Part shown: positions 38,762-47,298 of the stretch, in pieces
Position numbering within the stretch: the stretch's first letter is position 1
Layout of the letters: the number at the start of each line of letters is the position of its first letter
Assembly: GCF_000522505.1 (NCBI RefSeq)
Contig: NZ_AZMV01000007.1
Coordinates: 744,001 to 808,000 of the forward strand
Direction: 5' to 3'
Source: Bifidobacterium moukalabense DSM 27321
Lineage (GTDB): Bacteria > Actinomycetota > Actinomycetes > Actinomycetales > Bifidobacteriaceae
Length of the DNA stretch: 64,000 nt
The notes under the pieces: generated by a model
Told to the model about the DNA's origin: nothing
The model's input: only the letters and a program-made list of their open reading frames with translations
The model's database searches: none
Translations under genes and position numbers: made by a program

Positions 38762-40843
38762 ATGCCGGGAATGATTCTGAAGGAAGACGTCGAAAAGGTG
38801 CGCGCCGCAGCCGATTTGTATGACATCGTGTCTGCGACCGTCACGCTCAAACCCTCCGGGACCGGCACCTACGTGGGCCTATGCCCCTTCCACGACGAGA
38901 AGACCCCGAGCTTTTCCGTGCGTCCCGCACTTGGCGTATGGCACTGCTTCGGCTGTGGCCTTGGCGGTGACGTGTTCGGGTATGTGGAGCAGCAGGAGAA
39001 CATCGACTTTCGTGATGCGGTGGAACTGCTGGCCGATAGGTACCACATCGAACTGCACTACGACCAGGCGAACGCCAAGCCCGAGCATGCCGGTTCGAAG
39101 CGTGCCCGCCTGCTTGAGGCGAACGAGGCCGCACAGGAGTTCTTCGTATCGCAACTGATGACCAAGGAGGCGCTCGCCGCCCGCAAGCTGCTTGACGGCC
39201 GCAACTTCAGCCAGGCCGACTGCCAACGATTCGGCTGCGGATATGCGCCGCAGGGCTGGGACAATCTCGTACGCCATCTGGCGGGCAGGGGCTTCACCCA
39301 GAAGGAGATGCTCGACGCGGGTCTTGCGCGCCAGGGACAGCGCGGTGTCTACGACTACTTCCGCGGGCGCGTGACCTGGCCGATCCGCGACTCGACCGGC
39401 CGTACGCTCGGCTTCGGTGCGCGCAAACTGTATGAGGACGACGCGATCAACGCGAAGTACATCAACACTCCCGACACGCAGCTGTACCGAAAGAACCAGG
39501 TGCTGTACGGCATCGATATGGCGAAGTCCGCAATCGTGAAGAAGCGCCAGGTGGTGATCGTCGAAGGCTATACCGATGTGATGGCCATGCATCTGGCCGG
39601 CATCGACACCGCCATCGCCACATGCGGCACGGCGTTCGGCGCGGAACACGCCAAAATCGTGCGTCGTCTGATCGCCGACGATTCGCTGGGCGCCGTACAG
39701 CTGATCGGTCCGTTGAAGGTCGAGGGCCAGGCGCTGAGCTCTCGCATCGTATTCACCTTCGACGGCGATGCGGCAGGGCAGAAGGCCGCCATCCACGCAT
39801 TCGGCCTGGACTCGGCGTTCCTGTCACAGACCTTCGTGGCCGTCGCCGACGACAATCTCGACCCGTGCGACCTGCGCATCAAGCGTGGCAACGAGGCGGT
39901 GCGCTCGCTGATCGAGCATGCGAAACCGCTGTACGACTTTGTGATCGAAGCGGCGATCGGCCGGTTCGACACCACATACACGACCGGGCAGATGGGTGCT
40001 GTCAAGGCGGTCGCGCCGTTGATCGCGCAGATCCGGGATCGTTCGCTGTTGGATCTGTATACCCGTAAGGCGGTTCGCCGCATCGGCATCGATCTGGACA
40101 TCATGCAACGCGAGGTGCGGGACGCCCGTCGCAAGCTTAACGTGCGCGACGATGACGCTTATGCGCCGAAGCGGCGGTACGGCAGCGGCAATGCCGTGGA
40201 ACAACGCGTGGAACAAGGTTCGAATCCGTATGAAAATCGCTCCGTACGTAAGGCATTGGAACATCGCGACGCCGCCGAACAGACCTACTATCACATCGAT
40301 GATGCCGTGTTCATCTGCGAGCAGCAGTTCATGGCCACGTTGATTCAGGTGCCGCGTGCCGTGGAACCGAGCATGTTCGCAGGACTCACGCTGTCGAACT
40401 TCATCACGCCGGTATTTCGTTCGTTGTTCCAGGCCGTGGCCGCTGCCGGCGGCCTGCCGAGCGAGGATACGCCGCAGGGTTTGTGGATGCATAATCTGAC
40501 CAAGGCCGGCGGGCCGATGCTCGAATCGGTGATCAACGAACTGGCGGTCATGCCGTTGCCGTTGCCGCCGAGCGAAGCCGACATGAACGCCGGTCGTGCA
40601 CCACAGGAGCAGGAGGGCGCCGTGCAATTGCGCAAACCGACGGATGCCGAACGGCGCTACGCCTCCGAACTGTTGGCACGACTGCTTGACATAGGCCTCA
40701 TGCGTAAGATCGGTGCGGCCAAGCGGCGTATGGCGCAGCTGCCGGACGGCGGCGAGAAGATCGAGCTGCTCGGTCAGGTCACGAACATGGAAGCCCTGCG
40801 CAAGGACCTGCAGGCGAAGGTATATGGCAACAACGTTGCCTGA
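38762..40843 (+). CDS. dnaG: DNA primase
   Basis: DnaG makes RNA primers at the replication fork. The 693-residue protein has the N-terminal zinc finger (GLCPFHDEKTPSFSV near residues 39-53, HCFGCGLGGD near 61-70), an RNA polymerase core with TOPRIM (VVIVEGYTDVMAMHLAGI near 263-280; FTFDGDAAGQKAA near 330-342), and a C-terminal helicase-binding region after about residue 450. The TOPRIM domain has an insertion (LIADDSLGAVQLIGPLKVEG) between its two acidic motifs, as in other actinobacterial DnaG. A second in-frame ATG at 38771 is possible. Confidence 0.96.
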   Translation: MPGMILKEDVEKVRAAADLYDIVSATVTLKPSGTGTYVGLCPFHDEKTPSFSVRPALGVWHCFGCGLGGDVFGYVEQQENIDFRDAVELLADRYHIELHYDQANAKPEHAGSKRARLLEANEAAQEFFVSQLMTKEALAARKLLDGRNFSQADCQRFGCGYAPQGWDNLVRHLAGRGFTQKEMLDAGLARQGQRGVYDYFRGRVTWPIRDSTGRTLGFGARKLYEDDAINAKYINTPDTQLYRKNQVLYGIDMAKSAIVKKRQVVIVEGYTDVMAMHLAGIDTAIATCGTAFGAEHAKIVRRLIADDSLGAVQLIGPLKVEGQALSSRIVFTFDGDAAGQKAAIHAFGLDSAFLSQTFVAVADDNLDPCDLRIKRGNEAVRSLIEHAKPLYDFVIEAAIGRFDTTYTTGQMGAVKAVAPLIAQIRDRSLLDLYTRKAVRRIGIDLDIMQREVRDARRKLNVRDDDAYAPKRRYGSGNAVEQRVEQGSNPYENRSVRKALEHRDAAEQTYYHIDDAVFICEQQFMATLIQVPRAVEPSMFAGLTLSNFITPVFRSLFQAVAAAGGLPSEDTPQGLWMHNLTKAGGPMLESVINELAVMPLPLPPSEADMNAGRAPQEQEGAVQLRKPTDAERRYASELLARLLDIGLMRKIGAAKRRMAQLPDGGEKIELLGQVTNMEALRKDLQAKVYGNNVA

Positions 40844-40881
40844 CGAAGACCTTCCGAATCCAAGTCATGCATCCGCAAGGA

Positions 40882-40918
40882 TGCACGGAAGATGCCCATG
40901 GCGGGCGTCTTCCGTGCA
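40882..40918 (+). terminator. Terminator hairpin after dnaG
   Basis: TGCACGGAAGATGCCC (40882-40897) pairs with GGGCGTCTTCCGTGCA (40903-40918), one mismatch, with a loop of about 5 nt. No long U tract follows. Confidence 0.7.
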
Positions 40919-41230
40919 TAGCGGCGTGTCTTTCGGTGAACGGGAGGTGACGAAAACGAACCGATGCCGAACGGCATCCGAATACTTGCCGAAATCTTTG
41001 TTGAAGACTCTATCAATAGCGGACCTATGAAAATTTTTTTTGCATGGTTTGCCGGTTTGCAATGGCACAAAGCAGTAGGGCGGAGTGGCTGAAAAACGTT
41101 GGAATGGTCGGAATTTCAGCACGCCGAGACCTTATGGTAGGCGGAGTTTCGGGTAAAGTGGGTACGGCATTTGATGAACATAGCTCACCGTTGCAGATGA
41201 CGTTGCAAGTGGGGATTCCTGGAGGAATGG
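40919..41230. other. Intergenic region between dnaG terminator and ion permease
   Basis: About 310 bp with no convincing gene. It holds an A4T8 run (41033-41041 region) next to TTGCATGG...TTGCAA inverted repeats and should contain the permease promoter. A string GGGCGGAGTGGCTGAAAAACG near 41078 looks like the 5' part of a tRNA but no cloverleaf follows. Confidence 0.4.
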
Positions 41231-42427
41231 ATGCGACAGTTGGTGGTCAAGGTCCTGAAGAACGAGACCATTCTCGTGGTGGCTTCCATACTTGCGGTTA
41301 TTTCGTGCTTCATCGTGCCGCCGGATAAGGAGTATGCCGGTTACATCCATGCCAGCACCATCTCGCAGTTGATCTGCCTGATGCTGGTGGTCTGCGGATT
41401 CCAGCGTATCGGTGTGTTCCGCATTATCGGCTCGCGTCTGCTGCAGCATGTCAGCACCGCACGCGGACTGGTGATCACGCTGATCGCACTTACCTATTTC
41501 TCCGGCATGCTGATTACCAACGACGTGGCGTTGGTCACGTTCATCCCGTTCGCCCTAGCTGTGCTCACCATGGCGCATATGGAGGAGCATGCGGTACTCG
41601 TCGGTACGCTGATGACGGTCGGCGCGAACGTCGGCAGCATGCTCACCCCGATCGGCAATGCGCACAATCTGTATCTGAAGGCACTTACCGGCATGCCGTC
41701 ATCGGAAATGATCGGCATCATGGCCCCGTATTCGGCGACCGCCGCGGTATTGCTGGTGATCATCACCTGCGTGGTGTTCGGCAAGAAGCCGGTTTCCGAA
41801 TTCTCCTCGATCGACGGTGCGGGCATCGAACAGAACGTGCTCGCCCCGCGCGCCGACCAGCCGCAACCGGATGAGATCCGTGTGACCGGCTATGGCGCCG
41901 GTTACGGCGGCTGGCGCACGCTGGTCTATTGCGCGTTGTTCATCGTGTGTCTGCTTGCGGTAAGCGATTTCATTCCGCTGTGGGTCATGTGCGTGATTGT
42001 GGTGGTGGCCTTCCTGCTGTGCGATCGCCGCGTATTCCGCAACGTTGACTGGGGGCTGCCGCTCACGTTCTGCATGTTCTTCATTTTCATCGGCAACATG
42101 AAACGCGTGCCGGAATTCTACGAACTGGCGGCCTCGCTGGTGGGAGCGCATCCGCTGGAGGTGTCCGTGGTCTCCAGCCAGTTCATCTCCAACGTGCCGA
42201 CCACACTGCTGCTCTCCGGCTTCTGCGACCAGTGGCGCGAGCTGATCATCGGCACCAATCTGGGTGGCATGGGCACGCTGATCGCATCCATGGCGTCGCT
42301 GATTGGCTACAAGAACGTGGTACGCAAGTATCCGAACAAGAAGGGCCGCTATCTGGCCGTCTACTCCGCGGTGAACGTGCTGTTCCTCGTTGTGCTTGTG
42401 GGATTGAGCTGGATTATCGAGCCGTGA
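41231..42427 (+). CDS. ArsB/NhaD/SLC13-type ion permease
   Basis: A 398-residue membrane protein of the ion transporter superfamily with 10 or so helices in two halves. Recognisable are SGMLITNDVALVTFIPFAL (first half, residues about 94-112), GANVGSMLTPIGNAHNLYL (about 134-152), and the second-half counterpart SSQFISNVPTTLLLSGF (about 315-331). The Asn-Asp and Ser-Asn-Val-Pro motifs occur in arsenite, citrate and dicarboxylate permeases of this group. The real substrate is unknown. GGAGG lies 5 bp before ATG 41231. Confidence 0.85.
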   Translation: MRQLVVKVLKNETILVVASILAVISCFIVPPDKEYAGYIHASTISQLICLMLVVCGFQRIGVFRIIGSRLLQHVSTARGLVITLIALTYFSGMLITNDVALVTFIPFALAVLTMAHMEEHAVLVGTLMTVGANVGSMLTPIGNAHNLYLKALTGMPSSEMIGIMAPYSATAAVLLVIITCVVFGKKPVSEFSSIDGAGIEQNVLAPRADQPQPDEIRVTGYGAGYGGWRTLVYCALFIVCLLAVSDFIPLWVMCVIVVVAFLLCDRRVFRNVDWGLPLTFCMFFIFIGNMKRVPEFYELAASLVGAHPLEVSVVSSQFISNVPTTLLLSGFCDQWRELIIGTNLGGMGTLIASMASLIGYKNVVRKYPNKKGRYLAVYSAVNVLFLVVLVGLSWIIEP

Positions 42428-42442
42428 TGTTGCCCACCTTGG

Positions 42443-42474
42443 ATGTGACTTCTAATCTCAAGGTCGGGAGTTCG
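42443..42474 (+). repeat. 32-nt exact copy of the middle of tRNA-Arg
   Basis: This segment is identical to 42564-42595, tRNA positions from nucleotide 26 through the start of the T loop (whole anticodon arm, variable loop and 5' T stem). It lies 121 bp upstream of its source and 16 bp after the permease stop. The copy cannot fold as a tRNA. It resembles an attachment-site remnant left by an integrated element, or a local duplication. Confidence 0.8.
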
Positions 42475-42537
42475 GAAAAATGGTTCACGCATTCGAGTTG
42501 GCAAGAATGCATGGAATGACTATACTGAATCTGGTTT

Positions 42538-42611
42538 GGCCCTGTAGCTCAGCTGGATAGAGCATGTGACTTCTAATCTCAAGGTCGGGAGTTCGAGTCT
42601 CCCCGGGGTCA
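42538..42611 (+). tRNA. tRNA-Arg (anticodon TCT)
   Basis: Acceptor GGCCCTG pairs with CGGGGTC (with G-T wobbles), discriminator A at 42611. D arm GCTC/GAGC, T arm GGGAG/CTCCC with loop TTCGAGT. The anticodon loop CTTCTAA gives TCT (42572-42574), reading AGA. The anticodon stem TGTGA/TCTCA has a T-T mismatch at the middle pair (29-41). CCA is not encoded. A terminator follows directly. Confidence 0.93.
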
Positions 42612-42616
42612 CGATC

Positions 42617-42648
42617 AAGTCCTCGCCTCATACGGAGCGGGGACTTTT
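42617..42648 (+). terminator. Terminator after tRNA-Arg
   Basis: AAGTCCTCGC (42617-42626) pairs with GCGGGGACTT (42637-42646), ending in a short T run. It lies 5 bp after the tRNA. Confidence 0.8.
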
Positions 42649-42752
42649 CCATACTTTCCCCAATCTGCCGATACCAAGATGCGTCCCACCGTCGGTAGTT
42701 TGGAAATTGCATCCTACTATAGTGACGTGCTGGAGGAAGAAGGAGTCAAGGC

Positions 42753-43718
42753 ATGCTGCAGTTGCTGTTGGGTGTTTTTTCGGGTTCCATTACACCGGTG
42801 CAAACAGCGGTGAACGCGCGTCTGGGTCGTTCTGTCGGTTCGCCCTTGCGTGCCTCAATGGTGTCGTTCAGTGTAGGGCTGCTGTCGATGCTGACCATTG
42901 TGTTGGCGACGGGGCCTTATCCGTTGTTGTCTGCTACGGCGGCGGGCGGCCCATGGTGGATGTGGCTCGCCGGTGTGTTCGGCGTGACGTTCCTGACCGG
43001 CAACGTGCTGCTATTGCCGAAATTAGGTAGTTTGAGGACCGTGATCATGCCGGTTACGGGGCAGATCGTCATGGGATTGCTGATCGACGCTTTTGGCTGG
43101 TTCGGCGCACAACAGCGGGCGATTTCACCGTTGCGTGTATGCGGCACGGTTCTTGCAATGGCGGGTTTCCTGCTTGCCGTCATGGGGGCCGGTCTACAGC
43201 TGGGTCATCGAGATGCGGCGGATGATGCAGGAGTGAGACGACATGTCGATCTGGGAGCTTCGCACGATGTGCTTGCGGTGGTGCTATGGAGTTTGGCAGG
43301 GGTATCCTTCGGCATGTGTTCGGCTGTTCAAACGGCCTTGCTCGGCAGGCTTGGCGTCTCGTTGGGATCTCCCGCCAAGGCTTCGTTGGCCTCCTTTGTC
43401 GTCGGGCTGGCCGCCCTGACGATTGTGGTGGGTCTGGTCGACCATACCTACAGCCTCGGCGATGCGCTGGAAAAAGGCAACCCATGGTGGATGTGGGTCG
43501 GCGGATTGCTGGGGGCGACTCTGGTGATGTGCAATGCATATCTTTCCTCGGAAATCGGCACCGGTATGACGGTCATGCTCATATTGCTCGGGCAGGTTGG
43601 CGGAGGCCTTGTGGTCGACCGATTCGGCCTGTTGGGAGTACCTCGCAAACATGTACGAGCCACCCAATACGTCGGGGTGATTCTCGCCGCAATGGGTATT
43701 GTTCTCAAAGCCTTGTGA
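42753..43718 (+). CDS. DMT-superfamily YdcZ-type (DUF606) transporter, internally duplicated
   Basis: A 321-residue membrane protein made of two similar halves. The halves begin with QLLLGVFSGSITPVQTAVNARLGRSVGSPLRASMVSFSVGLL (residue 3) and VVLWSLAGVSFGMCSAVQTALLGRLGVSLGSPAKASLASFVVGLA (about residue 175), and each has a GGPWWMWLAGVFGVTF-like segment. Most YdcZ proteins are single units of about 150 residues that pair; here the pair is fused, about ten helices in total. The substrate is unknown. SD GGAGGAAGAAGG precedes ATG 42753. Confidence 0.88.
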   Translation: MLQLLLGVFSGSITPVQTAVNARLGRSVGSPLRASMVSFSVGLLSMLTIVLATGPYPLLSATAAGGPWWMWLAGVFGVTFLTGNVLLLPKLGSLRTVIMPVTGQIVMGLLIDAFGWFGAQQRAISPLRVCGTVLAMAGFLLAVMGAGLQLGHRDAADDAGVRRHVDLGASHDVLAVVLWSLAGVSFGMCSAVQTALLGRLGVSLGSPAKASLASFVVGLAALTIVVGLVDHTYSLGDALEKGNPWWMWVGGLLGATLVMCNAYLSSEIGTGMTVMLILLGQVGGGLVVDRFGLLGVPRKHVRATQYVGVILAAMGIVLKAL

Positions 43719-43819
43719 ACACCGTGGCTATGAGTTTGCATGGTGCAAACCCTTTCGCGTGTGTTCGGTCGATGCGACGATGCGGGGTTCCCGTAATGAT
43801 GCTAACATCCTGTTTGATT

Positions 43820-44030
43820 GGTTGCGGGGATAAATAATCCAGTGGGTGGATGATGTATCCATTCACAAACCCTGCAGCGGGATGATTGCGCCAGTCACTG
43901 GAGAAATCGGGACATTGAGAAGCCATATGCAGGGGTGATTGTTCCAGTGGCTGGATATTTCGGGACTCTGAGTGGCTTGTGAGCGAGGTGATTCACTCAC
44001 AAGCTGGAATAATTTGGACGCCGAGCCATC
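43820..44030 (+). repeat. Four degenerate 52-53-bp tandem repeats upstream of the TetM-like gene
   Basis: The core palindromes CCAGTGGGTGGA (43839), CCAGTCACTGG (43891) and CCAGTGGCTGG (43944) are spaced 52 and 53 bp. A fourth unit at 44003 (GCTGGAATAATTTGGACGCC) keeps the phase but has lost the CCAG half. Units 2 and 3 are about 70 percent identical over their length (GGGACNNTGAG near each end). The unit length is close to five helical turns, which would fit a protein-binding array. No CDS is seen in 43719-44156. Confidence 0.6.
43975..44004 (+). promoter_or_regulatory. 9-bp stem hairpin in the TetM-like leader region
   Basis: GCTTGTGAG (43975-43983) pairs perfectly with CTCACAAGC (43996-44004) around a 12-nt loop. 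It could be an attenuator stem or an operator, depending on where transcription starts. Confidence 0.45.
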
Positions 44031-44156
44031 CGAGATCGTCGGCGCATGGCCAAGAATGGCGGCAATGCACGTGCCCTTCGCGGCGGCGATTGCGATTGCT
44101 GAGACGGGGGGCGGTGTGTATGTTGTTGATAGATTAGTCGGCCTGTGGGAGGGATT

Positions 44157-46244
44157 ATGAAACGAATCGTCACCGGCATTCTGGCACATGTGGATGCGGG
44201 CAAGACCACATTGTCGGAGGCGTTGCTCTATGCCACCGGTCAGGTGCGCAGGCTTGGCCGTGTGGATCATGGCGATGCGTTTCTCGACACGAATGCGATG
44301 GAGCGCCAGCGCGGCATCACCATCTTCACCGAACCGGCCATCATCAAAGCGGACGGTCTTACGCTGACCCTGCTTGACACTCCAGGCCACGTCGATTTCT
44401 CCGCTGAAACGGAACGCACCCTGCGTGTACTCGACTACGCGATTCTGGTGATCTCCGGCACCGACGGCATTCAGGGCCATACCGAGACGCTGTGGCGATT
44501 GCTGGCACGTTACCAAGTGCCCACTTTCGTCTTCATCAATAAGATGGATGCGTCCGGTGCCGATAAGGCGACATTGCTGAACCAACTCAAGCAACGTTTT
44601 TCCGATGGTTGCATCGACTTTACGGGTTTCACCGGTGCAGGGGAGCGGGGCGCAGACAATCCCGTGTTTGCGGATGCCATGGAAGCAATCGCCATGCAGG
44701 ACGAATCCGCCATGAACGCCTACCTCGAAGCCGGAACCGTTCCGGATGGAACCATCCGCACCATGATCGTGCATCGCGAGATCTTCCCTTGCTTCTTCGG
44801 TTCGGCTCTGAAAATGGAAGGCGTCGAAGCATTCATGTCAGGCTTCGAACGATACGTTGAAGAGCCTCGCTACGGCAACGAATTCGGAGTGCGTATATAT
44901 AAGGTGTCACATGATGCGCAAGGCAATCGCCTGACCTGGATGAAGGTGACGGGCGGCGATCTCAAAGCCAAGACATTGCTGAGCGGCATAACGCGCGGCG
45001 GAGTCGAAAACGGAGCCATTACCGGCTCCGATGGTGACGGATCGACCGTTCAAAGGAGTGTGGCTGACGATGATGCGCCCGTCGATTCCGTCGCACTATG
45101 GCATGAAAAGGCCGATCAGGTGCGCGTCTACTCCGGCGCGAAATTCACCACGGTCGATTCGGTTCCCGCAGGCACCGTATGTGCGGTGACGGGCTTAACA
45201 CGGACATTCCCCGGCGCAGGCCTGGGCTTTGAACGCAACGGTGAGAGTCCGATACTGCAGCCGGTGCTCACCTACACGCTGCTGCCAGGGGAGTGTGACA
45301 TCCACAAATGCCTTGTGGCGTTGCGCGAGTTGGAGGATGAGGATCCGCTGCTGCATGTAGTGTGGCAGACGCGTCTCGAAGAAGTGCACTTGCAGTTGAT
45401 GGGTGCCGTGCAGCTGGAGATTATCCAGCAGATGATGCACGACCGTTTCGGATTGGACGTTTCGTTCGGTCCGGGCAGCATTCTCTACAAGGAGACGATT
45501 GCCAAACCGATTGAAGGCGTGGGCCATTTCGAACCGTTACGTCACTATGCGGAGACCCATGTGCTGCTTGAGCCGTTGCCGGCCGGAAGCGGCATGCGGT
45601 ACGCGACCATATGCAGCGAGGACGTGCTTGACCGTAACTGGCAGAGACTGATTTTGCAGCATTGTCAGGAGCGTGAACATCTGGGTGTGCTTACCGGCTC
45701 GCCTATCACCGATATGAGGATTACATTGTTGGTCGGCCGTGCGCATCTGAAACATACGGAGGGCGGCGATTTCCGTCAGGCCACATATCGTGCGATCAGG
45801 CAGGGCCTGATGGAAACGAAGAGGCAGGGCGATTGCCGTCTGTTGGAACCGTGGTATGGCTTCCGTCTGGAAGTACCGCAGGACATGGTCGGTCATGCCA
45901 TGGCCGACGTGCAGCGGATGGGCGGCACATTCGAGACTCCGATTCCCGATGGTGAGTACATGGTATTGGATGGCACCGCTCCGGTGGCCGAAATGCAGGA
46001 CTACGCGATGGATGTGAACGCCTACACGCATGGCCGCGGACATTTAAGCTGCGTCTTCGCCGGATACCGTCCCTGCCATAATGCCGATGAGGTGATTGAG
46101 GACGCGGCATACGATCCGGAAGCCGATCTGGAAAACACGCCGGATTCGGTGTTTTGCGCGCATGGTGCGGGCTATCCGGTCAAATGGTACAAGGTGCCGG
46201 AATTCATGCATCTCGGCTATGCATGGAGTGGCATGGGGGAGTAA
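44157..46244 (+). CDS. TetM/EF-G-like translational GTPase (ribosomal-protection-type, diverged)
   Basis: A 695-residue GTPase that would act on the ribosome. The G domain has P loop AHVDAGKTTLSE (residues about 9-20), RGITIF switch I, DTPGHVDF (G3), and NKMD (G4); the second half shows EF-G-like domains III-V and ends LGYAWSGMGE. The length and a TetM-style N-terminus (KRIVTGILAHVDAGKT) place it near ribosomal-protection proteins, but the sequence is not the well-known TetM, TetO or TetW. Whether it protects against tetracycline or is a housekeeping factor cannot be told. ATG 44157 has GGGAGGG upstream. Confidence 0.85.
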   Translation: MKRIVTGILAHVDAGKTTLSEALLYATGQVRRLGRVDHGDAFLDTNAMERQRGITIFTEPAIIKADGLTLTLLDTPGHVDFSAETERTLRVLDYAILVISGTDGIQGHTETLWRLLARYQVPTFVFINKMDASGADKATLLNQLKQRFSDGCIDFTGFTGAGERGADNPVFADAMEAIAMQDESAMNAYLEAGTVPDGTIRTMIVHREIFPCFFGSALKMEGVEAFMSGFERYVEEPRYGNEFGVRIYKVSHDAQGNRLTWMKVTGGDLKAKTLLSGITRGGVENGAITGSDGDGSTVQRSVADDDAPVDSVALWHEKADQVRVYSGAKFTTVDSVPAGTVCAVTGLTRTFPGAGLGFERNGESPILQPVLTYTLLPGECDIHKCLVALRELEDEDPLLHVVWQTRLEEVHLQLMGAVQLEIIQQMMHDRFGLDVSFGPGSILYKETIAKPIEGVGHFEPLRHYAETHVLLEPLPAGSGMRYATICSEDVLDRNWQRLILQHCQEREHLGVLTGSPITDMRITLLVGRAHLKHTEGGDFRQATYRAIRQGLMETKRQGDCRLLEPWYGFRLEVPQDMVGHAMADVQRMGGTFETPIPDGEYMVLDGTAPVAEMQDYAMDVNAYTHGRGHLSCVFAGYRPCHNADEVIEDAAYDPEADLENTPDSVFCAHGAGYPVKWYKVPEFMHLGYAWSGMGE

Positions 46245-46321
46245 GAAGCATCGTCGGGTTGTCCCGATTATCGTCGGCGCATGATGGAGACGACCCGACG
46301 GCAGTCTGATGCGGTGAAAAG

Positions 46322-46354
46322 AAAAACCTCAACATCGAACGATGCTGAGGTTTT
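46322..46354 (-). terminator. Terminator of the tRNA cluster
   Basis: AAAAACCTCAACATC pairs with GATGCTGAGGTTTT around GAAC (one mismatch). The minus strand reads into T residues, so it ends the Val-Val-Gly tRNA transcript. The plus strand also ends in TTTT, so it can end the GTPase message too. Confidence 0.8.
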
Positions 46355-46370
46355 ACCGAATGAGATTTAC

Positions 46371-46446
46371 TGGAGCGGACAACGGGACTCGAACCCGCGG
46401 TCTCAACCTTGGCAAGGTTGCGCTTTACCAACTAAGCTATGTCCGC
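46371..46446 (-). tRNA. tRNA-Gly (anticodon GCC)
   Basis: Minus-strand acceptor GCGGACA/TGTCCGC, discriminator T, encoded CCA (46371-46373). The anticodon stem CAACC/GGTTG encloses TTGCCAA, so the anticodon is GCC. T loop TTCGAAC. It is the last of three tRNAs transcribed leftward. Confidence 0.95.
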
Positions 46447-46479
46447 AAAGAATTCCTGCCGTGAGAAGCAGAAATTCAG

Positions 46480-46552
46480 TGGGTGATATAGGAATCGAAC
46501 CTATGACCCCTTCCGTGTGAAGGAAGTGCGCTAGCCGCTGCGCCAATCACCC
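46480..46552 (-). tRNA. tRNA-Val (anticodon CAC)
   Basis: Minus-strand acceptor GGGTGAT/ATCACCC, discriminator A. Anticodon stem CTTCC/GGAAG with loop TTCACAC gives CAC, reading GTG. T-arm loop TTCGATT. CCA is not encoded. Confidence 0.95.
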
Positions 46553-46596
46553 GTGGATGTCTCCGCCGGTCTCCCGGCTTCGTCATCCGCTTCGCG

Positions 46597-46668
46597 TGGG
46601 CGATACAAGATTCGAACTTGTGACCCCTTCCGTGTCAGGGAAGTGCGCTACCTCTGCGCCAACCGCCC
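46597..46668 (-). tRNA. tRNA-Val (anticodon GAC)
   Basis: Minus-strand acceptor GGGCGGT/ATCGCCC, discriminator A. Anticodon stem CTTCC/GGAAG with loop CTGACAC gives GAC, reading GTC/GTT. It is very similar to the neighbouring tRNA-Val(CAC), so the two probably arose by duplication. CCA is not encoded. Confidence 0.95.
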
Positions 46669-46743
46669 GAAGCGAGTGCTAACTTACGTGGATAATCAGC
46701 GAAAAGCAAATCATCGGCGTGTCGTAGGGTGTGCGGCGGAACG

Positions 46744-47298
46744 TCAGGCCTGTTCGGCCGCGGCATGCGTGAGCGTCAAGCGCATCTGATGCCAGACCGC
46801 ATTGCCGTGGGTGGATTCGCAAACGCCTTCGTCCGTAAACCCCAAACGGGCATAGAAACCGATCAGACGCTCCTTGCAGGTGAGCACGATACCGCTACGA
46901 CCGGCAAGCACCGAGTCCAATATCACGCGACGCAACAGGTAGCTGGCGCAACCACGGTGCTGGTATAGGGGAGCCGTGTCCACGCCGAAGATCATCTGCC
47001 ATGCACCGTTCTCGTCATGCATGGAGGCATCGTCATACATGGCATCGCTGAGATCCGGCTCGTCGGTGGTCATGCCGTTGACGAAGCCGACGAGCGTACC
47101 GTCCTGAACGGAAGCGGGGAAGCAGACGTCATCGTCGCTTTCGGTGTTGACCAACAGCCAGAAATGGTCGGGATACGTGGCCACACGGGCGGCGAGGCTT
47201 TCGCTGCTCGCCGCCTCCGCCGGCGGGAAGCACGCGGCCTCAACCGCCGCAATCGCGTCAAGGTCATCCATGGTTGCATGTCGAATGAGCATGTGCAT
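46744..47298 (-). CDS. GNAT-family N-acetyltransferase
   Basis: A 184-residue acetyltransferase starting at ATG 47298 (MHMLIRHATMDDLDAIAAVEAACFPPAEAAS), with GCGAGAGAG as SD. The start pattern and the acetyl-CoA loop (GVDTAPLYQHRGCASYLLRRVILD, residues about 115-138) resemble the arylalkylamine N-acetyltransferase-like group; RGCAS replaces the more common RGxGxG. KERLIGFYARLGFTDEGV is the usual C-terminal motif. Small-molecule amine substrate likely; not assigned. It is divergent from the ABC operon at 47562. Confidence 0.87.
   Translation of the reverse strand: MHMLIRHATMDDLDAIAAVEAACFPPAEAASSESLAARVATYPDHFWLLVNTESDDDVCFPASVQDGTLVGFVNGMTTDEPDLSDAMYDDASMHDENGAWQMIFGVDTAPLYQHRGCASYLLRRVILDSVLAGRSGIVLTCKERLIGFYARLGFTDEGVCESTHGNAVWHQMRLTLTHAAAEQA

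Noticed and set aside
40963..41090. Possible short ORF between dnaG and the ion permease.
   Set aside because: No ribosome-binding site and no recognisable protein features.
41078..41110. tRNA-like string GGCGGAGTGGCTGAAAAACG.
   Set aside because: No anticodon arm, T arm or 3' acceptor strand can be formed with what follows.
43820..44030. Tandem repeats considered as a CRISPR array.
   Set aside because: The units are contiguous and degenerate with no unique spacers and no cas genes nearby.
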